64,000 bases of DNA from Rotaria macrura. Taxonomy: Eukaryota; Rotifera; Eurotatoria; Philodinida; Philodinidae. Positions 25,512 through 39,179 of this stretch are shown here, one piece after another. The stretch covers positions 101,845 to 165,844 of the forward strand of contig OENT01000193.1 of NCBI GenBank assembly GCA_900239685.1, read 5' to 3'. Made by a program: the position numbers and the translations under genes. Under the pieces are notes generated by a model. It had not been told where the DNA came from, made no database searches, and worked only from the letters and a program-made list of their open reading frames with translations. Numbering within the stretch: position 1 is the stretch's first letter; every line of letters begins with the position of its first letter.

Positions 25512-28500
25512 TCAAAGATCAACCAATTTCGAGAGCGAACGATTTTTACTATCATCGGGAGATATTGATGACGAACCAGTTTCAGAATTCGTTCCATACA
25601 GTATTGAATCATATTGTTGAACTTTAATGACACCAACGCCGCCACCTAATCGACGATAATTCATGCCACCTTGTAATTTCCAACTATTTGATTCACTATC
25701 GTACAATTCTACAGTTTTCAAATATGATGCACCCTACAACATAACAACCAGTCTCGAATAGAATCATTTTAGGTTAAGTTATATTACTAAGTAACTGAAT
25801 GTTGTGTGTCATTCATAGTGAAGTAATTATATGAGATGTACACACTTTTGAGTTTAGCATTAAAGTGACTGAGTAATTTCATCACAAGTACTTTCGTATT
25901 CTATTTTTTCTGTTGCACATCAGCCATAAAATCGATTTAAATTTTCATTAATCCTGAAACATGTTCACCTATACGCAATAGACAGATCTGAAATACGAAC
26001 TTTTCGGTGTGTTTTAAAGTTCGAAATGAAAAATGTTTTTCTCTTTCCACTTCATCCTGATTCAGTCTTGATTTTGATCTTTACTACTTCCTTACATATT
26101 CATGAGATATTTACATGTTCAGATCATGTAACCGGTTCATTTACAAATTAGAAACTAGATAAACGATTCTTAACGAGTGGACAGCAAATGTACTTTACAA
26201 TCATTCACAAATACATAAATTCTATTGAAAATCTATTTTGTACTTGATTTAGATTCTTATTCATTTATAATTTGACTTGTTACAAACAAAGCATTTCGAT
26301 AGCCTCATTTGGAGAAACACGAAAAAATAATTTTCTTCATCTTCTCACATCGAGAAACATTGTTTGGCGAGAAAGACATCTTATCACGGTTCAGTCACTA
26401 ATCTAAGTTTGGCACTTTCATCTATGTCATGTAATGACGCTAACTTAACTATTTTTGGTCATAAAATATTTTGTTTTTCAGAAGAAAAAAAAGAGAACTG
26501 ATTTATTGATGAATATCCTATTTATCGAGTTCATTTTCAAAAACACTGGATGATTCAATATGCACACGTCGCTAGACGAACAATGCATTGAATCCTAGTA
26601 AGGAGAATTAATTTTCTATAGAAATACGAAACTTACGTCGAATCCACCTATAGCCATTAAATTATTATTAACAACAGCTAAGCCAACCTATTTTCATAAG
26701 GTATTGTTTTTAGAATTGAAGAGATTTTTCAAAATTAACTACATACTCCACTTCTCCTAGAATTCATCGCAACAACATGTGACCACTGATTTGATGCTGG
26801 ATTATATCTTTCAGCTGTTGATAGTTCAGTGGCATCATCACGACCACCAACTGCATCAATTCAATTATAATTTCATATGTAAAAACTTATTAAGTTATTA
26901 AAAAAGAAAGAAAGAATACATACAGATAAATCCATTATAGACAGCACAACCGAGATGTTTTCGACGTGTCGTCATGGATGCTATTGCTGACCATTTATTT
27001 GTTTTTGGATCATAGCGTTCCACTAAATTATCAATATTCTAGTTCACGTTTGAATTCAATTGCAAAAATTTAAGATAAATACTGCGTAGTAGTAACTACG
27101 TAATATTTACTGTTCAATCATGTTTATATATAATTTTGTCAATTTTATATTTAAAAAAATGAAAATTTATTTAAGATTAACTTTTCAGATGACACATCGA
27201 TTGAGAATATCTTCAATCAATGACGATGATCGGCTGTATAATGAAATGTTTTTTTAACTATTTTCTTTTTAGTTATTTCTATCACATGTTTTCTTGATTG
27301 CTTAAATTTATCAGTTTCGATAACTATTCATCCGAGATTAAATTATTTCAACAGAAAAATAGGATTTACCTGTATTTAACGGCGATTGTCCGTCTGATCC
27401 TCCGATAGCATAGAGATATCCATTAAGTACAGCAACAGCTACACCCAATCGTTTAGTACTCATCGATGTTATACGAGTCCATCGTTGACTAGATGGATCA
27501 TATCTGTATTCAAATGAAATGAATCAACTAGATAGAACAAAGAAAAACTAGTCGATAAAAACAAATATTTACTTTTCAACAAGATTTAAACATGAAATTC
27601 CATCTTGTCCACCAACAGCAAAAAGACAACCATCAAGTACGGCAACACCAACACTTGTTCGACATGAACTCGTAGGTGCAATATCATTACTCCATTGATT
27701 TGTTTGAGGATCAAATCTAAATAGCATAGTGTGATGGAAAATATTGTTTTATTTTCTTATTTACCGTTCAACACTGTTCAAATAACTAACACCATCATGA
27801 CCACCAACAGCATACAAAAGATTATCAAGTACGGAAACTCCAACACCACATCGTCGTTTTGACATTGGTGATACTGCTCGCCATTCATTTGTCGTGGGAT
27901 CAAACATTTCAACACTAGCTATAGCATCACCTGAACACCAACCACCAACTATTTTTTGTTCACGAACAAATAAGACAAACTAATCCAATAAAAGCAACAA
28001 GTACAAAAGTGAAATAACCAACCGGCAAAAAGAACTTCAGATGATTTAATTGGTTTTCTTCGTCTTGTTCGTGGCCCTTGCATACTTAATCGTTCTTGAG
28101 GTAGTAATAAATAATTTTTAGCTTCGTCAACTAAATCTCTACACGCTTGATCGGCTCTAATTAATGGATCTGAACTAACTGTATTAACAAGAAATCGAGC
28201 ACTCATCAGCGGTAGTCTAACGTATTCTAAGATCTAAACAAAAATATTCCTTAATTTAGAAAACAAAAATATAATATAATTTTACTTTAGGTAAATGTTG
28301 TTTTCTTTGTTGAACATCACATGAAACCCATTGCATAACTGTATTGAAAACATCTTCTTCACTTGGCATATTCAATTCATCACTTGATATAATATCAATT
28401 AATTGATTTACTGGTAAAAATAAAAATTCTTCACTTTCTTTAACATCAATAAAATGTTGCTGCGTATAGCGATCAGCAATACGTAAGAGTTCTCGGCATG

Positions 28501-30590
28501 AATGTGTATCGGCAAATGCTCGTATACCTAAGCAATTTGTTGGATCAAGTTGTTTTTGAAGAAATTCACAGCATGTCAATTGAACTTCTTCAATCTAAAA
28601 TAGATGGAAAATTTTTGCATCCAAATAATTTATTCTATAGAATATGTAAAAGTGAAACTTCCTTTATTTTTTTTTTCTTACCATTTCTAATATTTCGTCT
28701 TACATGGATGACAACACAAAACAATCGGTATACAACTACTAGAATCTGATTAGTGTTTATTAAGTATGCATCATTGCCGATCTATCAACTACTACGAATC
28801 GATCATTCATTCAGTAAACGAAACTGATTCATGGTTAGCTCGAATATATGTTACTATTCGGCTCACATAACAAAACCTAAGCAAGTTATATTCTTTCCCT
28901 GTTCTATTTTTATACAGAAACAAAAACCAATGGACCACATAAGGTACATCTAAACATGTGTAGAGCAGATCCTGTATTCATTCCACGTCAACATATGATA
29001 GACTCAATTATTAGACCGACAATTCTCATACGAACAATACATAAAACCTCATGCATTCTATAGCTTCGGTGATGTCTAGTACTATTGGTTGTTAGTTAAT
29101 ATGAATTGAATTTATTCATCGATTGTATTTCAGTTTGATATTTTTCTAACTATTGAAAGATTTTTATCACTAATTTCAAGTTCCTCTGTAAACATTAGAG
29201 AGGCATAAAGTTTCATTAAACTCATAGATGTATTTGTCGTTCCATAAGATTGCTACATTTATACAATCTACAGGCATGTTGAAAATGTCAAAATATTTTT
29301 TTACCACTTCTGACTCTGAGTATTGACTTTGTCCTGATGAAGTGAACGAAAAGAAAAACGTTCTTGAGTTAACATACAATATACGGTCGAAATATTTTAC
29401 TTTATATTGTCAAGTATTACTCCTCTGTATTTATAGGATGCGAAACTGAACTATGGAGGAAATTCGATTCAGATAAAGCAAACTACGCGAAAGTTAAATT
29501 TCATCTTCTGTGTCCTATTCTGCTGAAATAAATAAAGTGAATCCATAATGTGATTGTGTTTTTCTTTTAATGCACATTTCTACATCAGGATTATTTTTCT
29601 TTGTTTTTTTTATAATTAAGTAGGTCAAAAACATATCTTTTCATCCTTCAAGTTAAATATAACATGTTTCCGTAAAACGCTCATCTATTGAAATTTATCG
29701 CCAACGTGGCCTGATTCAAATCAATTCGACACAATACAAACTATCAGTGGAATATTGGAAACATTAATAGTTTTTAATTGTATTGGGATAAAAATGTCTA
29801 TGTATCCTAACTGCGATTTAGTATGTTCCGTAGCTTATCAATTTGAGTTGAATGGCTACAGTCTAATTCTATTTTATCATTCAATTTTGTTAAAAAATAT
29901 CGTAATCTTTCTATTGAACAGTATGGTTATATTAGTAATGTATATTGCATAATTTGGAAAGTGTGATACGTGTGTTTTTCAATTAAAAGTAATTTTCTCA
30001 CTTGAAGAATACATGCTGCTGGCAACAACATTTGAACATTTTTTTCATCGACAACAATCCTTGATGTATAGCAATATTCGATCAATAATTCCATGGCATA
30101 TTCATCAACATCACGAATAATTATTTCTGTTTGTCGACTTTCAGCTAATTCACCAGTGAACATTGCTTTAAAATATGGACTACATGCTAAAAAAAAGACA
30201 AAGCAAGTCTATTAGTAAAATCTGCATACAGCTTAAATCTATCTTTGTACCAGAAAGTACGGCTCGATGGGCAGGAATTTTATTTTGACCAACAATCAAA
30301 ATAACATCACACAATTCTTTCTGTTTTCGTAGTAGGTTCAGATTGTCAAGGAGGAATTTCGCATGTTTATCCGATGTTTTAACAAGCTTATTGTTACAGC
30401 AATCTTTAAGCATATCAATGGTTGTACTACTACTGATTTCATTTTGATTATTTCGATTCGTCGAATTATGTTGAATTGTACTGAAAGCATAAAAGAATTC
30501 AAGTCAATTTTGTTTCCAACAATATACAAAATAAACAAACCAAGTTTTGCCCATTAATGAAGGCGAATGTGTTGTATCCATTCTCTCCAT
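25512..30590 (-). CDS. KLHL20: KLHL20-type BTB-BACK-Kelch Cullin-3 adaptor
   Basis: Twelve exons on the minus strand (30590-30541, 30480-30251, 30186-30002, 28594-28286, 28233-28023, 27948-27765, 27716-27573, 27503-27370, 27022-26924, 26850-26747, 26687-26637, 25733-25512) close in phase to 640 residues; human KLHL20 is 609. The BTB domain shows [28 protein letters not shown] and [13 protein letters not shown] follows with [20 protein letters not shown]. Six Kelch repeats carry the GG doublets and end [13 protein letters not shown], a KLHL20 hallmark. By family it recruits substrates to Cullin-3 ubiquitin ligase and is linked to post-Golgi transport and cell survival. The last 40 or so residues (Ser/Asp-rich) go beyond the usual end. 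The intron after the BTB region is 1.4 kb. The repeat-5 junction reads GFIFGGRDD, two residues shorter than the family's IYAVGG. Another possible first exon is at 30907-30809. Confidence 0.95.
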
Positions 30591-31043
30591 CAAATTTATA
30601 TTGAAAACAATTTGACATTTAAATAACTCTTCATTTTCTTTTTTTCATTCAATATAAAAAGCCCCCCCCTGTGACTAACAGACAAACAACAAACAAATTT
30701 GCGATACGGGATGATAATCGTCATATTCACTTGTAATGGCCGACCTAACAGATTGTAGCGACATTCGTTAAATTTTATTAAAATGGAATTAAAATAAAAT
30801 TTACTTACCAAGAAAATTTCTTCGTGTGAAAAATTCACTAACATTTTTTCACGCAAAAACTCCAAATAACAAATACAAGGTTTCATTGGATGATTTGATT
30901 GGTCCATGTTGTCAATTCCAACAAATGTTCTTTGATTTAATACTAGACCGTACAGTTTGTTTTCTTTTTTTTCTAGGTGGGTCTTAAACTAAAATAATGA
31001 GTCCGATGTAGATCTTTTAGATTAACTGTGATTCACAAAAGCT
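30591..31043. promoter_or_regulatory. Divergent promoter region KLHL20 / COPG
   Basis: Only 453 bp separate the two start codons on opposite strands, so the region must hold both promoters. It contains a C-run (CCCCCCC near 30662). A 33-codon minus-strand frame (30907-30809) begins with ATG and ends at a good gtaagt donor; it may be an alternative or upstream KLHL20 exon. No TATA box is convincing. Confidence 0.55.
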
Positions 31044-34000
31044 ATGCTGTCATCATTCCGCAAACAGGATAAAAAAGATGAAGAATCGAGTACAAGTGGA
31101 AATCCATACAAGAATCTTGAAAAAGCATCTGTTCTTCAGGAAGTAAATTATCAATTTTAGTGGTTTACGTTTCTCTACGAATTTAAATAATCGTTTTGAT
31201 GATATAGGCTCGTACATTTAATGAAACTCCTGTAAATGCACGAAAATGTATTCAAATTTTAACAAAAATTATCTATATGATCAATCAAGTAAGAAGAAAT
31301 CTGTTTTTATTTTGAAATTCATTTCTTAAAGAGTAACCATCTCATACTGTTGCTTGCAGCCAGAATTGGTAAAAAACACCGTTTCTTTTATTTTCTATTA
31401 TTGGTGACAAGTGAATTGTTTGGGGGAAATTTGTTCTTTATTATTTGGCATTGATTTTGTGTAGTTTTTTTTCGAATAATGAAATTTTTATTTTTTTAAT
31501 TTAAGGGAGAACAATTAGGTCAAACCGAAGCAACTGAAACATTTTTTGCTATGACAAAATTATTTCAATCAAAAGATGTAAGTTGATTGAAGATGATACA
31601 GATTGTTTTGCCAGTCATTACTTATTAAGTAAACACAACTGTAGGTCGATATAGTCTTTGAGAGTGTAGGTCTATTTCGTATTCATATGATTGTTATATC
31701 CGTTCGATTGGTGTATATTTCTATAAGAATTTATCAACTGATTTTTCGTAAGAAAACTTTTCGATAATTTTGACGTAAACAATACTATTCGTCCTTGATA
31801 ACGTTGTCTCGTGCTGGATCGAGTATCTACCACAGGAAACTACTCTTATAATCCAAGTTAATTAGCAGACCATCAAGTTTTAGTAGAGATTCAAACGCTT
31901 AGATGAAAAAAAATCATCTTACTGATAAGTAACTTTGCAACGAAGTCACAGATGAAATACTTCAATTTTATTCGAACGCCTAAGAATTAGAGAACTCAAC
32001 CGTTTTATAATTTTATAATTATTCGTATGTTCTATCTTGTTCACGACCTTGAGTTATATGAAAATATATATTATAGTTCACTATTTTTTGTTTTGCACGA
32101 TTAGATGATGTTGCGTCGAATGATCTATTTATCAATAAAAGAAATGTCAACTGTTGCCAATGATGTTATTATTGTAACATCAAGTTTAACTCGTGACATG
32201 ACTGGAAAAGAAGATTCTCATCGTGGACCAGCTATAAGAGCTTTATGCAAAATAACTGATGTATGTTTACACAGATATGACTCAATATAAAGAACATACA
32301 ATTATCTATTTAACTATATTAGGCATCCATGATGCAAAGTGTTGAACGATATATGAAACAGGCAATCGTTGATAAATTACCATCAGTCGCATCAGCTGCA
32401 TTAACATCATCTGTTCATTTAATGCGTCAAGGTCCTGAAGTAGTTAAAAGATGGGTAAATGAAGTTCAAGAAGCTGTTAACAATGATAATATAATGGTTC
32501 AATATCATGCTCTTGGTCTACTCTATCAAATACGTCGAACCGATAAACATGCTATTAGAAAATTAATTGTGAAATTTTCTAAAGCAGGTCTTCGCAGCCC
32601 GTACGCATATTGTTTTCTGGTTTGTGAATCAATTATATCTAGATTTTTTTCTTAATCAATCAACTGTTGTCGATTTATTTTTCTTCAGATTCGTATTGCA
32701 GCTAATCTTATAAATGAAGAAGGCGAAGGGTAAAAAAAATCTAATGAACTATCTTGAAATTCTATAAAACAACAAATAACACGATGAAATATTTCATTTT
32801 AGAACTGATAGTCCAATGTATGATTTCATTGATTCATGTTTACGACACAAAAATGAAATGGTCATCTATGAAGCTGCGTCAACTATTGTATCATTGAAAT
32901 GTGTCACACCCAAAGAACTTAGCGCAGCTGTTAATGTTCTTCAATTATTTATTTCGTCACCAAAACCTGTTTTACGTTATGCAGCTGTTCGAACACTGAA
33001 CAAGGTTTGATTTTGTTTTGTATTTAATTTATTTGAACGAAAAAAAGAAGAATATTTTCTTAACGTTTTCATCTGCAGGTTGCTATTCAATATCCTGCGG
33101 CAGTAACGGCTTGTAATGTTGATCTTGAAACATTAATAACAGATTCAAATCGATCTATTGCTACATTGGCTATAACAACACTTCTTAAAGTATTTGTTTT
33201 GATTGATTAAATTTCGATTAAGATAGTTCATTTTTAGACGGGCAATGAAGCCGGTGTCGATCGATTAATGAAACAAATCTCATCATTTTTATCTGAAATA
33301 TCAGATCAATTTAAAACAGTTGTCGTTGATGCAATAAAGTAAGACATAATCAAATTTTCTTAGCAAAAAAACAAATAATCAATTAAAAATCCTTTTTTTA
33401 AGATCATTATGTCAAAAATTTCCACGTAAACATACGGTTTTGATGACATTTCTTTCAAATATGTTACGTGAAGAAGGTGGATACGAATATAAGAAGGCAA
33501 TTGTGAATACTATCATTTCGATTGTGGAAGAAAATCCAGAAGCTAAAGAAGCAGGTTTGAATCAACTAATAAAAAATGACCATCATTGGTTTTGAACTGT
33601 TGAAGTCTTTGAATATGGTTTTAAAATGCTTTCATGATCTAAAACAGCAACTCTCTTCAGTTTCTGTCGTTTTTGTTTTAAATACAATAACGGCATTTAA
33701 AATAGAAGAAGTTAAACAATTTCTCTGAAAATTCTGCATCACTTAATAATGTACTTTTCATTTTATCTTTGCTCCTATGTTTGAGAGAAATTGAAAAAGT
33801 TAAAGTTATAGAAGTGTTTCGACTAAACTGGACAATTTTCTTGAAAATTAAATTTTGCATCTAACTATTCGAGAATCTATGAAAAAGAGAGAACCTAGTG
33901 GGTCTCGAACAAACTGAAATATGAAAAATATTATCCTTCTAACGATGAATTTCAGACTTTAACTTCCCAAAGAGAATTCTCAAAATCTTAAAAACGTTAC

Positions 34001-36160
34001 GGCTACAATGAACTAAATAATAAAAATTTTCCCACAAATTAATTGCACGTAAGATATCAGTTTACAGAGGAGTATACTTACAGAAATCTTTCAAAATACT
34101 GAGCAAAATAAGTATCACTAAGTGAGTAGACGTTAATCTAATCTTATAAATTGAATAATAAATTCAATTACTTTCTTTCTTGAAAGACAAAACCTATAGT
34201 ATTGAATTCTCTATAGTATGAGGTCATTACAACATTGTGATAACTAAATTTAACTATCAAAAAGACTTGAAATAAGAGATGTCTATTTATTGCAAAACAC
34301 TCATTTAATTCTAGCTTTTACATGTTGATATATTTTTCTTCTTTAAAACAAAGGTTTGGCTCATCTATGTGAATTCATCGAAGATTGTGAACATACATCA
34401 TTAGCTACTCGTATTCTTCATCTATTGGGCCGTGAAGGACCACGTACGACAACACCAGCAAAATATATTCGCTATATTTACAATCGTGTTATACTTGAAA
34501 ATGCACCTGTTCGAGCTGGTAAACGATTTTCGATTTCTTTTGCTTGTTATTTTCTTCTTATAACAATGCAAGTATTGTTTTAGCTGCGGTAAGTGCCTTG
34601 GCAAAATTTGGTGCAGCCTCAGAAGATTTATTACCAAATATTTTGGTACTCTTACAACGAACAACACTAGATCAAGACGATGAAGTTCGAGATCGTGCAA
34701 CATTTTACTATCAACTATTGAAAAACAATGATAAAGCACTTAATTCAGCTTATATTCTAAATTGTAAGTACAAAAAGAAAATGAAATCAAACTGAATACA
34801 ATTGAACTATTATTGTAACAGCGATGAACGTATCAGTATCGTCCCTTGAACGTCTCTTACACCGTTATACCATGGAACCAAGCACGAAACCGTTTGATGT
34901 TCGATCTGTACCCGTTGAAACAGTTCATGTTGAAGCACCTAAAGGTTAAATATATTATTTTGTTTGTTTCATGATGATGATAATTATTATTATTTGCGAT
35001 ACATTAAGATCATGGTATTGGTGTTGGTGTTGGTGTTCCACGTCCAGGAACTGAAGCGAAAACAAATCGAGAAGATACATTTAGCGGTAATTTATTCGAA
35101 AAAAAAACATGCTTTCTGTCATATTCTTAATGGTTTTTGTATTTCTTAGAACAATTATCAGCTATACCAGAATTCGCTCATTTGGGTCCAATATTTAAAT
35201 CATCATTACCTGTTGATTTGACTGAAAGTGAAGTTGAATATGTAGTACGATGTATAAAACATGTTTTTAGTCATTATATTGTTTTTCAAGTAACTATTTT
35301 CATGATCGCATGTTTTTCTGCATTGATTTTTCGTACCCATATTATTATGTTACTTTAGTTTGATATTAATAATACCCTAAATGATCAACTATTAGAACGA
35401 GTATCTGTTCAAATGGATGGATCAGCTGAAGGCTTCGAAGTTGTTCATTACACACCGTGTCAAGTTATCAAATGTAATGATACGGGTACGACTTATACAC
35501 TAGTTAAATTACCAGATGATTCATCGGCTGTGACTGGCTCATTGGCATGTACGATGAAATATACAGTTAAAGATTGTGATCCAGCAACGGGTGTACCAGA
35601 TGATGAAGAGGGTTATGCCGATGAATTTGTGGTTCGTATTCAGAGTCATTTTGTTATGTAATCCTGTTAATGATCTTTTGTTTAGCTTGAAGATATTGAA
35701 ATAGCAGTCAGTGATCATGTACAAAAAGTATTGAAGCCGAATTGGTCTGCATCATGGGAAGAAATCGGAGTTGAAAATGAACTTGAAGATACATATACAT
35801 TATCAATTCCAACACTTGAAGGTACGTATATATACATTGAATTGTATTGGAATTTTTTTTATTTACTTTTTGCTACTTTAAATCGTACATTCACATTGTA
35901 TTCTAGAATGTGTGAAAAAAATCATAAGCTACATGGGAATGCAAGCTTGTGAACGATCAGACAAAGTTCCAGAAGGCAAAGCATCACATACACTTTATTT
36001 AGCAGGTGTCTATCGTGGTGGACATGATGTACTGGTTCGCGCGAAAATGGCATTAGGTGGAACAACATCAGATCCCGGAGCGCAAGCTATTGCGATGCAA
36101 TTAACCATACGTTCGACCGATCAATCAGCTGTGCAAGTCATCGCGTCAGCAGTTGAATAA
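31044..36160 (+). CDS. COPG: Coatomer subunit gamma (COPI coat)
   Basis: Eighteen exons, from 31044-31142 to 35907-36160, close in phase to 886 residues; human COPG1 is 874. The N-terminal helical-repeat trunk includes [30 protein letters not shown] and [13 protein letters not shown]. Next come FEYK-type [12 protein letters not shown] and [12 protein letters not shown] short Gly/Val/Pro linker ([12 protein letters not shown]) leads to the appendage domain ([50 protein letters not shown]). It forms the gamma subunit of the COPI F-subcomplex that binds Arf1 and dilysine cargo on Golgi-to-ER vesicles. Most introns are 45-120 bp. Larger ones are 31578-32104 (527 bp) and 33555-34353 (about 0.8 kb). 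No broken domain or missing block is seen. A 9-base possible micro-exon lies inside the intron at 31289-31505. Confidence 0.97.
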
Positions 36161-39100
36161 ATTAAATTAAAGAACCAATAACATTGATACATTTTAATAG
36201 CATACTTTTCTTTTTTTGTTGTGTGGGACTTTTTATCGATGTGCGAGTGTTATGAAACTTATCATTCTCTTATTCTAAATAATATAAACATAAAAATATT
36301 CTCACATCGATCGTTATTTTCATCACATTGACGGAAAGCAAAAACAAAATGACAAGTCGATTAGATTTAACATGGTATGAAAGTAAATATTGCTCTTTTC
36401 ATCCGACAAATGTATTTTACCTAATCTTTTGATTTGATCTCTCTTTACAAGCCTATACTCATATTGATGTTAGTTTCACCTTGAACGAAATCCAATTTTA
36501 CTGATGATGAAGGTTATCATTTAGTGATTGAGAGAAGTACGAGTGTGATTCAGTATTGATTGATAATTGATTGGAAAAATTCAGTTTTGATGAAATGATA
36601 GTCAGGGCTTCTAGATTCTATCAAAGAGGTTTTTCATAAGAAGTTGCCTAGATAATTCTAACAATCCGATTTTCATAGTTCTGCTTAGTTTTTTAATAAG
36701 TTTATAGTCGATCTGATGCAGTGAAATTCAACAAAACAATGACAATAGCAATGTTACCAGAGAGCAACCATTATACTTTGAAAAAGATAAAAATCAATGA
36801 CAATTGTATCCCAGAGTATTAGTTGAGATTCTGAAAATTGTATGCATCTCTCTCACAAACCCTTTTCTATTTATATTTAAAAATCAGTGAGAAATATGAA
36901 GTAGCCGTTGCAGAATTAACTAATCTGATACAATCCAGTAGTGTCAGCTAGAAGAAATAGGAATGATAGTTTCTTTGAAGTTCCGAAAATTCCTACTGTT
37001 CTAAAATTATCTATTCTCAGCCATGTTTATATGATATCAAAATGTTCTCAAAAGTACATCAATTCATACATGAAATGGTCAAGGAAGATTTGAATTTGAT
37101 GTCGAGTCTTAATTTAAGACGGATTATATTACACAGCCTATAACAGTATTTTTGAATACTTCATCTTACATAATTTTCAATAGCATTCCCACAAATCATT
37201 TTTCTATTGTTAGCCAAACAATTAATATGTACCATGCTTGTGTGAAGTGAAATTACAGAAAATGGCAGGAAAGAACGATGGCAATCACACGAAAAAGTTT
37301 TGCAACAATGATGTTTGACTAGATTTGTTCGACGAACATGAGATGAAAGCTAATTTTTATCCAATCGACAAAACTTGCTCATCGTAATCGATCACATTGA
37401 GAGTAGATTGTTGAAATTGGTTTTAAAAAGAATTATGAAGTTCCTAAAAAAATACGACTCTGCCTTTCATCTATGTTAAAATGAAAAGAAAATTGATTGC
37501 TTTTGAGTACGATACTTGACTTCTGTCCATAGAATATTTCTCTTTGAAATAATTCTATTGATCTTGTCAATAGATTCATAAACAAAGAAGTCTAATCAAC
37601 TTTATTTATTTAGTACATTATTCTTAGTCTTTTCCTTCATATTATGAAAAATGATTATTTAACTTTTGTAAAACTTTCCATCACTGATATCTGCCACTGA
37701 TTGAATTCCCCCTAATTTCAATCTCGCATATTTTACAAATCTACAAAGCAACAAGTATTTTTATTGATGAGATACAAACAACTAATCAATAAGATTGCTT
37801 TAGATCATCATTCGCTAAAGCTTGATATGAACTAAGTAAGATATCAATATCATTGACTATCATGTTTCTTCGTGTAATGTAATGCATCGAATGAATGAAT
37901 ATTATCTTAGCCTAAGCCGATCAAACTTTTTCGAGAAAATGGATATACTGAAGATGAAATCGAGTATGGTATGCATCGAAAGACGAATTGTACTTTGTAC
38001 ATTTCAGAATTGCAATGATTTCTTTTGTTTTTGAAATATACATCTAATCTATCTATCATAATATTTAAAGTTAATTCTGCCCGTGAACAGCCTATCAAGC
38101 TGTGAATATTTCGAAAACATTAATAAGCTGTTGTTGATCATTTGACTGGTTTTACATTCATTCCGAAATATAACATAAGACTCTGACTATACTTATTTGA
38201 ATAAATGTTACTGTCGATGAATACTGCTCATCGCATCGCATTAGCTATTCTCACGGGAAATGATATATCGTATCATTGACAAATCAGTATGATGTGTAAA
38301 ACTACGAAGGCTGAACACAATTCAATTTATAAGTTTTTCATCGCTCTGAAGAAAAAGCTATAAAAGATTTTCATAGAAAAAAAGTTCAAAGTCAAAACGA
38401 TCAATTTATGGCCAAGACGACATGTTATATGTTCAATACATTAACTTAAATCGTATGATTTGAAGTTTAGCTTTATGGTGTTTGCTCTAGTGTTGATAAA
38501 ATCTGATGAGAAACACGACTTTGATTTCAATCCTCAATAGATTGTCCTTGTTTTTCTTCAAGGATTTTTTTATATTATACTTAACATATTACGATGCAAT
38601 CCGTATGTTTGTTACGATCGAATGATCATCTATGATTAATCGATGAAGGTTTATTTACGATAAAATATACTCAGCGAGACGAAAGACAAAAATGAAGTAC
38701 TTTTGTACTTCTCCTTAATTATCGCTGAATTTACATGTATGAGTGATGAAAGAAAAGCTTAGTATGCTACGATCAACTCTATCGTATCGCTGACAATTCA
38801 ATGCTATATCTCTTATCTCTAGACGAAAATCCTACAAACATTAAAAATTGCAATCGAAACATAAGAAATGTGTTCTATATTGTGTATATCATTACATTTG
38901 CCAGAATACTTCAGTTAAATTGTCTTAATATGAAATCAGACAAATGCATTGCAGACTTTGGTTAGTTGTAAACAAACAAGTGTTGTAGATGAAACAGCTT
39001 CACATATATTTAGACAATGAGAAAAGACAAAAGACAAAAGAAAAATAGATATTTATTGCAAGCATAAGGCCGATTCGGTTTCGTGTATTCCACTGTTTGT

Positions 39101-39179
39101 TCGACTTGACATCCCAACAAGCATAATAAAAAATAGTTCACACTTGAAGACATATGTTTTATACAGAGAAAAAACTATT
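36161..39179. other. Convergent intergenic stretch, no gene
   Basis: About 3 kb between COPG (plus) and DENND5 (minus), so it carries only 3' ends. No supported gene or repeat is seen. Confidence 0.45.
39052..39057 (-). terminator. Poly(A) signal AATAAA of DENND5
   Basis: A minus-strand AATAAA about 120 bases beyond the DENND5 stop, a plausible 3' UTR length for this genome. Confidence 0.45.
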
